A stretch of 10,787 nt of DNA from Myxococcales bacterium (lineage in GTDB: Bacteria; Myxococcota_A; Polyangia; Haliangiales; J016): the NCBI GenBank assembly GCA_014238595.1, contig JABAAV010000049.1, positions 1-10,787 of the forward strand, written 5' to 3'. Below the pieces are notes generated by a model. That model searched no databases, was not told the origin of the DNA, and worked only from the letters and a program-made list of their open reading frames with translations. The translations under genes and the position numbers were made by a program. Below are positions 1 to 6,965 of the stretch, in pieces (the stretch's first letter is position 1; every line of letters begins with the position of its first letter).

Positions 1-687
1 ATGGAAAAGAAAGATGAAGATCCACAAATTGCACGTCAAAAAGCCATACAAGAAGCACGTGATGCCGGTGTATTAGGCTTTTTATCATCACAATCTGGTG
101 GAGGATTTTCGTCACTGACCGGTACGGGAGATTTTTCATCAGGACTTGACGATCGCGATATCTATGGTGGTCTGTTAGGCAATGAAGTTGGTGAAATGGC
201 AGGTGGTTTTGGTTATGGTGTTCAAGGCACTGGTGCTGGTGGTGGTGGTACTGGATGGGGTACTGTAGGAACAGGTAGCTATGGAACCATTGGACATGGT
301 TCAGGGACTGGTTCGGGATATGGGATTGGTTCAGGGCGTGGTGGTAGAAAAGCACGTCCACCTACAGTCAACGTCGGACGTGCCATATCTCAAGGTGGTT
401 TAGACAAGAATATTATCCGTCGATATGTACGTAAACAGATTAAACGAATTACGTATTGTTACGAAAAACAATTAATTGCTGTCCCTAATCTTAAAGGAAC
501 AGTAACCGTGGCGTTCACTATTGGAGGTAACGGAGTTGTTATTTCATCCAGAGCAGACGGAATTGGCAATAAAAACGTCGAACAATGTATTGCTTCTGTG
601 ATCAAGTCGATAAAATTTCCACAAGTTCCTGGTGGAGGATTATCTAAAGTACGTTATCCGTTTATCTTAAACCGGCAAGGTATTTAG
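1..687 (+). CDS. AgmX/PglI C-terminal domain protein (3' part, probably 5'-truncated by window)
   Basis: The visible 228 residues begin with a charged segment (about 1-22), then a Gly/Ser/Thr-rich low-complexity linker (about 32-115), and end in a compact domain (about 119-226). That domain matches the AgmX/PglI C-terminal type seen in Myxococcota: an amphipathic helix leading to a T-Y-C-Y-E-K-Q-L motif, a P-x-L-x-G-T-V strand, an F-x-I-x-x-x-G-x-V strand, a second Cys in V-E-Q-C-I, then F-P and a Y-P-F-x-L ending. The two conserved cysteines (C153, C196) would suit a periplasmic disulfide. In this family the domain sits at the end of long proteins with an N-terminal FHA, GYF or transmembrane part. 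No signal or membrane segment is visible here, and the ATG falls on window base 1, so I infer that the gene starts upstream and M1 is internal. The family includes gliding-machinery components (GltG/PglI, GltJ/AgmX). The next gene starts 24 nt downstream, consistent with an operon. Confidence 0.8.
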   Translation: MEKKDEDPQIARQKAIQEARDAGVLGFLSSQSGGGFSSLTGTGDFSSGLDDRDIYGGLLGNEVGEMAGGFGYGVQGTGAGGGGTGWGTVGTGSYGTIGHGSGTGSGYGIGSGRGGRKARPPTVNVGRAISQGGLDKNIIRRYVRKQIKRITYCYEKQLIAVPNLKGTVTVAFTIGGNGVVISSRADGIGNKNVEQCIASVIKSIKFPQVPGGGLSKVRYPFILNRQGI

Positions 688-701
688 TTTAATCAATCAA
701 T

Positions 702-705
702 GAGG
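702..705 (+). promoter_or_regulatory. Shine-Dalgarno GAGG deciding the start of the TPR lipoprotein
   Basis: GAGG lies 6 nt before the ATG at 712 and overlaps the alternative ATG at 700, which has no purine-rich motif in front of it. This favours 712 over 700. The 712 start also gives the more compact lipoprotein signal peptide. Confidence 0.6.
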
Positions 706-711
706 TTAATC

Positions 712-1605
712 ATGAGTCTTAAAAGGTTTTTACATCAAAGTATGCTTATCGGGGTATGTTTTTTGTGTGCTTGTATAAACGCAGAAAAAAATTCATCCAT
801 AGAAGCGATGAACGAAGGAATTGCTTTAGTTGCTTCTGGACAATATCAACATGGTATTGAACGTATGAATGTTGCTGCGCAGATTTATCCTGCCAATGAT
901 GAAGTTTGGTACAATTTGGGACAAGTGTATGTTCAGCAAAAAAAATGGAAAGAAGCCATACGTGCTTTGCAGACTGCTGTGTTACACAAAAATGATAGTG
1001 CGATCTATTATTACAAATTAGGACAAGCACAATTTGAATATTATCGTGAAGATACTTCTCGAATTGATACTGATGAATTGATCGATAATTTCACCAAAGC
1101 AACTGAACTTGATCCAACAATGACACATGCCTATTGGTACTTAGGTCATGTTTTTGACACTGTTGGTGAAGCACGTAAAGCTGCACAAGCGTGGAATGTG
1201 GGGGCTAAAATTTCTCCCGATTTTGACCGTTTATTGTTGGATTTGGGAGCATTGTATTTGCGATGGGGTTATCTTGATCAAGCCATTGCGGTATTTGAAC
1301 AAGGCTTGTTGGGTCAAATTACAAATAAAGAAAGTTTATCAAATTTTTATTATCATATAGGTCTTGCCCACCAAGAAAATGAAAAATGGACAGAGGCCAT
1401 TACAGCTTATTCAAAAACATTGGATCTGGTTTCTAATAGCACGGATGCATTACTTCAACGAGGGATTGTTTATCATTATAACGGTGATAAAGATCAAGCA
1501 CAGATTGATTTGAAAAAATACTTAGATCTTCGTAAGGGGACACATGATTTAGGTATGGATGTCGCCAATGGTCATTTGATGCAGATTCGTGCCAGCATAC
1601 ATTAA
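712..1605 (+). CDS. TPR-repeat outer-membrane lipoprotein (AglT/GltE-like)
   Basis: With the start at 712 the product is 297 residues. It opens with a short basic stretch (KR), a hydrophobic core and the lipobox L-C-A-C, making Cys21 the lipidated residue after signal peptidase II cleavage. Position +2 is Ile, which under the Lol rule of Proteobacteria favours the outer membrane. The rest is almost entirely tetratricopeptide repeats: about six units between residues 30 and 275, recognisable by W-Y-N-L-G, Y-Y-K-L-G, Y-W-Y-L-G and Y-Y-H-I-G helix-A motifs and by P at unit ends (for example E-L-D-P-T). TPRs are protein-docking scaffolds, so the likely role is to tether a partner at the periplasmic face of the outer membrane. 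The neighbours (AgmX/PglI-type protein upstream, giant TPR protein 35 nt downstream) recall the Glt/Agl cassette, in which AglT/GltE is a TPR lipoprotein. TPR proteins are easy to mis-assign by similarity, so the family is secure but the orthology is not. Confidence 0.85.
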   Translation: MSLKRFLHQSMLIGVCFLCACINAEKNSSIEAMNEGIALVASGQYQHGIERMNVAAQIYPANDEVWYNLGQVYVQQKKWKEAIRALQTAVLHKNDSAIYYYKLGQAQFEYYREDTSRIDTDELIDNFTKATELDPTMTHAYWYLGHVFDTVGEARKAAQAWNVGAKISPDFDRLLLDLGALYLRWGYLDQAIAVFEQGLLGQITNKESLSNFYYHIGLAHQENEKWTEAITAYSKTLDLVSNSTDALLQRGIVYHYNGDKDQAQIDLKKYLDLRKGTHDLGMDVANGHLMQIRASIH

Positions 1606-1640
1606 CGACAAAAAACTAAAGTTCTGTTGGTTATTCGTTG

Positions 1641-4600
1641 ATGACGAAAGATAACAATACATCGCTACAAGAAGATTGTTCGCATGATTTAGAACGTGCA
1701 TTAGCGTATGAAGAAACAGGTCAATATCAAGAGGCTATTGATGTTTACTGTCATATTTTGTCCATATCTTCTGTGCACAGCGAAGCATTAATTAAACTCG
1801 ATAAATTATATTCTCATACGGATCAGTTTTCTGAATTGGTCGATATCTTACAAAAACGTATCGAAAATACTGATGATAAAGATATTCTTCTTAATCTTTA
1901 TGTAAGACAAGGTCTAATTTATTCTGATGTGTTTCAAGATTTTAATGAAGCTGAAGTGAGTTACAATCAAGCATTGGATTTAGATCCCTCTCAATCGGTT
2001 GCTTTAGATGGTCTTGAACATCTCGTTTTTCAGCGAGAATCTTGGGATTCGTTGATTGAAATATACAAACAAAAACTTTCTAGTGCCAGCCAAGATGAAG
2101 AAGTTTTTGAACTCTGTCAACGAATAGGTCATCTATTATTATTAACGAATCAATTATTGCAGAGTGTAGAATATTGGGAAACCGCTTTTGAGATTGACTC
2201 AGACAATAGTGAAATTCTTGAAAATCTCACATCTATTTACGTTGTTAACGAACAATGGTCACAAGCCATAGAAATTTTAGAGAAACAGATAAAACAGGAA
2301 AGTAATGAAGAAAAATATGAGCGACATGTCATCGTAGCATTGTATATCACAGATCACTATGTTGATGATTCTGAACAAAAAAACAGAATCTGGAATTTGA
2401 TATTAGAAAAAGACAAGACAAATGCATTAGTTGTCTCGTCTATGATCCATTCTTATCAAAAAAACGAAGAATGGGACAAACTCAAAGAAAGTATATGTCA
2501 ATTAATCCAATATTATAAAGACGATGATACTCATGAAAAATCAATACCGTTCTATTTGAAACTCGGTGATTTAGAATTGGATACATTTGATAATGTCAAA
2601 GAATCCATCGTTTGTTGGAAACAGGCTTTAATATTAGGAATCATCAATAAAGATGTTAGAAAAAAAACAATAGAGAAATTAGAACGAGCAACAGAAACGC
2701 AAGGAGATTGGACGGAATATGTTGATACATTAACTTGTAAAATCGATTTGTTATCTGAGTCAAAAGACAAAATCGATCATTTTTTGAAACTAGGTGTTGT
2801 GTGTGAAGAACGGTTATTCGATATTCCACAAGCATTAGTTTTTTATGAACAAGCAAAAAAAGAACGAGTCGTTCCAAGTCGGACACTTGATCGCAAATTG
2901 GAATCACTATACCGCGCGGAAAACAATTGGGACAAAACCTGTGAATTATTATTAAATAGTTTAAATTATATTACAGATAATAGTGAACGATTAGCTGTTT
3001 ATTATGACATTGCTGCGATTTATAACGATCAAAACAATAGCGATGCACAATTTCTCGTTCTTCAAACAGCGTTTGAAGAAGATTTAAGCAACACTAAGAT
3101 TCCTGAAATACTGGAATCAATTCTTCTCAAAACTCCTTCATTGAACGATAAATTATTGACCTTTTTTCAAGAGCAAGCCAAAAAATCTGAACAGTACAAT
3201 CCTTATATTGCAGCGAATCTTTGGTATCGTTCTGCATTGCTTTGTAAAAATGAAAGCAATTCCCATGCAATTTCTTGTCTTCAAGAAGCTTTGAAATTTA
3301 ATTCTTCGCACAAAGAGTCTCTATATCTTCTGGCTTCGTTTCAAGAAGATGCAGAAAATTGGAACGATTTAGTAAAAACTTATGATCATCTGGCATTAAT
3401 AGAATCTGATATAAATCTTCAAGAACAATGGTATTTAAAATCAGCAAAGATTTATGTCAACAAACTTCAAAACGTTTCTAAAGCTATTGATTTGTATCAA
3501 GCTGTTCAAAAACTTAATCCAACAGAAGTTGTTTTAATAGAATTATCGAACCTTTATCGCCAAAAGGAATTATGGAAGCCCTTGGTCGAGATATTAAAAG
3601 AACTGATTGATATATCTAATAAAACTAATATTAAAAAATATGTTTCAGAAATAATCGATATTTATGTTTCAAAATTGAATGACGCCTCTAATGCCTTATA
3701 CGTAGTTCAAACTTATCCTGTTATTGATGAGAATGATCCATCTATGAATTCACTGTTGGCTACAGTGTATAAAGAAACAGGTGATACTTCTTCATATATA
3801 ATTTGTATAAACAAAACGATAATCAATACAAAAGATATTCATACAAAAATCAAATGTTATGAAGAGCTAGCTGAGATTTTTGAAATACAACTTCAAGACA
3901 AAAAAGAAGCGATTCAATGTTTTGAAGCAATTCTTTCTTTAGATGGACATCATGACAAATCTTTTGAGGGAATAATTCGATTATTAAAAGAAGAAAATCG
4001 TTATAGGGATGTCGTCAAAATTTATCATAATAAAATCCATATCGTTTCTGATCATACAATCAAACAATCGCTTTATTTGGAGATGGCTGACGTTTATAAA
4101 AATGCTATACAAGATTTTGAACAAACAATACAATCTTATCTGTCTGCATTAAATTATATCACTCAGCCTCAAGAAAAAGCCTCTTTATATTATTTGATTG
4201 GATGTGTATATCGTGATCAACTCAACAAAAATGAATTGGCACAAACCTATTTTGAACAAGCCCTCTCATTTGTTGATGATCATGTCTTAGCTATGGAATC
4301 TTTGCTTGAGATCTATGAGACAAAAAAAGAAAACCATCAAGTAGCAACACTATTAATACGATTGTCTAAAGTTAAAGAACGCCCTGAAGACTATCTTTAC
4401 AGAGCTGGTTGTTTGTATCTTGGTGTGTTGAAAAACATGAAACGTGCAACAGAGCTTTTCGTTGAAACGATTAAACATGATCGCGGTCATCTCCATGCAA
4501 CACTATCACTATCTACTATTTATTTCGGGACACTTCAATGGAATGAAATGATACCTTTGATGAATGTATTGTTTCAGAATTTTCATGTGTTTAATAATGA

Positions 4601-6713
4601 TATTAAAACACAAAAACAAATATGTATCCAAGGTGCAAAATGTTTTGTTGAATTAGGTCAAAACGATAAAGCATTAAATTATTATCAAAAAGCATATCAA
4701 ATTGACTCAACAGATTATGCATCATTATTAAATAGTGCAAATATCCTCTATCAAAAAGAAGATTGGACACATGCGGCACATTCTTATTCAATACTTGTTG
4801 AATCGATGAACTCAATCAAAGATTGGCCTGAAGCAATCGATATTTTTGATAAACTTGGCACTGTTTATTCTTTTCTAAGTCAACATAAAAAAGCTGCAAT
4901 AATTATAGATCAAGGGTTAAAACAATATCCTAATAATCCCAAGCTCTTACATAATAAAATAAATATTGAAACAACATTGAAAAATTGGAATCAAGTTGTT
5001 GTTGCTAAAAAATTGCAGTTAGATGCCTGTAAAGACAAAAAAAAACAAACTGAAATTTTATTTGAAATAGGCAATTTGTACTATGACAAAATCAATGACA
5101 ACAAAAAAGCATCTGTTGCATATCAACAAGTTATCAATGATGGCATGTCTCCAACTCGAGAGTTATTACAAAAACTTCTTGATAGTTATACTGATCAAGA
5201 AGATTGGGAAAATGTTGTTGTTGTTTTGATGGATTTGGCAAAAATCTCTGAAAACAAAAAATACAAAATTCAATATTATAATACCGCTGCCAATATTTGT
5301 CATAAAAGAAATAAGAACTATGATCAAGCCATACAACTTTTTGATATGGGATTGAATTTGATTTTCTCCTCAGACAAAGAAATTTCATTAGAAGATAAAA
5401 CATCTGCTATGAAAATATTTTCTAAGTTAGATCATCTATTAACATTAACAAAAAATTATAAACTACAAGAACGTTCTTATCGAAAAATGATTAAACGATT
5501 AAAAGGAGAATCAGACATTCTGTCTCATCTGTGGCATGCATTAGGTGAAATTTATCGTACTCGACTAAAGTATTATCAAAATGCTATTTCTGCTTTTGAA
5601 ATGGCTGTGATGCTCGAACCTAAAAATAAAGAACGAAATAACATTTTAACAGAGCTTTATATGATAGCAGGTCATGATTATCTTGATAAAATGATTGCTC
5701 ATCAGATGAACATATTGAAATATGATGTTGCAAATATTGATAGTTATCGTGTTCTTAGACGATTATACACGAAACTCAAACAACCCGACAAAGCATGGTG
5801 TGTTTGTCGAACGATGACTTTTTTAAATATTGCTAATGATGAAGAACGTACTTTCTATGAAAGACACAAACAATCATCAATTATTCAAGCACATCATGCA
5901 TTCAATAATGCTTTATGGGATTTGCTTTCATCTTCATCTAAAAACAATGAGATTAATGCAATTATGACAACGATTTCACCGACCATTGGATTGATGCATG
6001 CTCAACCACAAAAAATGCACAAGATTAATCGTTCTTTACGTATTAATCTAGAACAGCATTCATCACCATCTATGCGTGCATTTTTATATTCAAGTCGGTT
6101 ATTAAATATTGATATACCCGATATCTATATTAAAAATGAACAAAAAGATCCTATCGTTTTTTCTAATATTCAAGAAAATGGAAAACCATGTCCTTCCTTT
6201 TTATTGAGTGATGCTAGTTTACAACACTATGATAATCGCGAAATCATCTGTTTATCTGTCAAAAAATTAGCATTGATGCGTCCTGCGCATTATTTGAAAT
6301 TGGTGTTTCAATCAACCCTTGAATCTAAAGTAGCATTTTTTGCTTCGCTTATTTTAATTAACCCTCATTTTTCTGTGCCTCAAGATTGGGCACCATTAGT
6401 TGTCAACTATGCAAAAAAATTGCGTATGAACATGACTGCTTCTGTGTTGAATCACTTGGATATTGCTGTAAAACAGTTGTTTGAAACATACTCTGAATTT
6501 GATTTAGATCAGTGGAGCCATAATGTCGATTTGATTTGTGAACGGGTGGCGTTCTTTGTTTGTGATGATTTGGTTGCCGCTCAAAGTATCATGATGAACG
6601 AACCTGAAGAAGGACAATCTTCCATCAAAGATAGAATGAACCATCTTGTCATTTATTCTATATCAGAAAAATATTTTTCATTGCGTCGTGAATTAAATAT
6701 TACGATAGATTAA
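1641..6713 (+). CDS. Giant TPR-array protein with C-terminal degenerate M48-peptidase-like domain
   Basis: This 1690-residue protein has no signal peptide or membrane segment, so it is predicted cytoplasmic. Residues about 15-1440 are continuous TPR/alpha-solenoid, with canonical units such as A-I-D-V-Y, A-L-D-L-D-P and A-V-M-L-E-P. A Trp in an E-x-W or similar context recurs about every 72 residues (135, 206, 278, 357, 430, 574, 645, 967, 1042, 1116, 1189), indicating a two-TPR super-repeat. From about residue 1478 the sequence leaves the TPR pattern and forms a conserved-looking tail of about 210 residues. Its segments parallel an M48 metallopeptidase: I-P-D-I-Y-I near 1492; helix E1534 to L1545, where HExxH would lie but reads K-K-L-A-L; and W1625 to D1642, resembling the second M48 motif. 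It is therefore probably not a protease. ATG 1641 was chosen over an adjacent TTG at 1638; neither has a strong ribosome site. The position after the AgmX/PglI-type and TPR-lipoprotein genes suggests a scaffold for the same complex, comparable to the large TPR proteins AgmU/GltD or AgmK/GltI. That assignment is inferred. Confidence 0.85.
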   Translation: MTKDNNTSLQEDCSHDLERALAYEETGQYQEAIDVYCHILSISSVHSEALIKLDKLYSHTDQFSELVDILQKRIENTDDKDILLNLYVRQGLIYSDVFQDFNEAEVSYNQALDLDPSQSVALDGLEHLVFQRESWDSLIEIYKQKLSSASQDEEVFELCQRIGHLLLLTNQLLQSVEYWETAFEIDSDNSEILENLTSIYVVNEQWSQAIEILEKQIKQESNEEKYERHVIVALYITDHYVDDSEQKNRIWNLILEKDKTNALVVSSMIHSYQKNEEWDKLKESICQLIQYYKDDDTHEKSIPFYLKLGDLELDTFDNVKESIVCWKQALILGIINKDVRKKTIEKLERATETQGDWTEYVDTLTCKIDLLSESKDKIDHFLKLGVVCEERLFDIPQALVFYEQAKKERVVPSRTLDRKLESLYRAENNWDKTCELLLNSLNYITDNSERLAVYYDIAAIYNDQNNSDAQFLVLQTAFEEDLSNTKIPEILESILLKTPSLNDKLLTFFQEQAKKSEQYNPYIAANLWYRSALLCKNESNSHAISCLQEALKFNSSHKESLYLLASFQEDAENWNDLVKTYDHLALIESDINLQEQWYLKSAKIYVNKLQNVSKAIDLYQAVQKLNPTEVVLIELSNLYRQKELWKPLVEILKELIDISNKTNIKKYVSEIIDIYVSKLNDASNALYVVQTYPVIDENDPSMNSLLATVYKETGDTSSYIICINKTIINTKDIHTKIKCYEELAEIFEIQLQDKKEAIQCFEAILSLDGHHDKSFEGIIRLLKEENRYRDVVKIYHNKIHIVSDHTIKQSLYLEMADVYKNAIQDFEQTIQSYLSALNYITQPQEKASLYYLIGCVYRDQLNKNELAQTYFEQALSFVDDHVLAMESLLEIYETKKENHQVATLLIRLSKVKERPEDYLYRAGCLYLGVLKNMKRATELFVETIKHDRGHLHATLSLSTIYFGTLQWNEMIPLMNVLFQNFHVFNNDIKTQKQICIQGAKCFVELGQNDKALNYYQKAYQIDSTDYASLLNSANILYQKEDWTHAAHSYSILVESMNSIKDWPEAIDIFDKLGTVYSFLSQHKKAAIIIDQGLKQYPNNPKLLHNKINIETTLKNWNQVVVAKKLQLDACKDKKKQTEILFEIGNLYYDKINDNKKASVAYQQVINDGMSPTRELLQKLLDSYTDQEDWENVVVVLMDLAKISENKKYKIQYYNTAANICHKRNKNYDQAIQLFDMGLNLIFSSDKEISLEDKTSAMKIFSKLDHLLTLTKNYKLQERSYRKMIKRLKGESDILSHLWHALGEIYRTRLKYYQNAISAFEMAVMLEPKNKERNNILTELYMIAGHDYLDKMIAHQMNILKYDVANIDSYRVLRRLYTKLKQPDKAWCVCRTMTFLNIANDEERTFYERHKQSSIIQAHHAFNNALWDLLSSSSKNNEINAIMTTISPTIGLMHAQPQKMHKINRSLRINLEQHSSPSMRAFLYSSRLLNIDIPDIYIKNEQKDPIVFSNIQENGKPCPSFLLSDASLQHYDNREIICLSVKKLALMRPAHYLKLVFQSTLESKVAFFASLILINPHFSVPQDWAPLVVNYAKKLRMNMTASVLNHLDIAVKQLFETYSEFDLDQWSHNVDLICERVAFFVCDDLVAAQSIMMNEPEEGQSSIKDRMNHLVIYSISEKYFSLRRELNITID

Positions 6714-6888
6714 ATACTCTTTTATTATCTATCTATAAAACAAAGATCCATAAAGCTAGTTCAATCATTTGCTTTGATTAGCGTTTGTTATAAATGGAAT
6801 CAGTGATGATCAATACTCATCTATCTGTGACAAATCTTATAGACACTAAAGTTTAAACAATGATTATTGCACTGTTTAATATTATCAC

Positions 6889-6923
6889 AATGGCTAGTCC
6901 TTGTGTGATAGGGACTAGCCATT
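6889..6923. terminator. Perfect 12-bp inverted repeat between convergent genes
   Basis: Arms 6889-6900 and 6912-6923 (AATGGCTAGTCC and its exact complement) enclose an 11-nt loop. The hairpin lies 43 nt past the stop of the minus-strand lipoprotein gene and about 175 nt past the stop of the plus-strand TPR gene, as expected for a shared terminator. No strong T-run follows on either strand, so termination efficiency is doubtful. The rest of the 252-bp gap (6714-6965) is AT-rich and holds only weak 5-6 bp inverted repeats. Confidence 0.5.
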
Positions 6924-6965
6924 ACGATGATAAATTGTAATTTAGCTCAATGAGTCGCGCTGTGA

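Noticed and set aside
700..711. Start of the TPR lipoprotein at ATG 700
   Set aside because: The GAGG ribosome site overlaps this ATG and is correctly spaced only for ATG 712.
1638..1640. TTG start for the giant TPR protein
   Set aside because: An ATG follows immediately, and there is no ribosome-site evidence favouring the rarer codon.
6767..6869. Short inverted repeats (such as AATCA/TGATT and TAAACA/TGTTTA) in the convergent gap
   Set aside because: Stems of 5-6 AT-rich base pairs are expected by chance in sequence of this composition.
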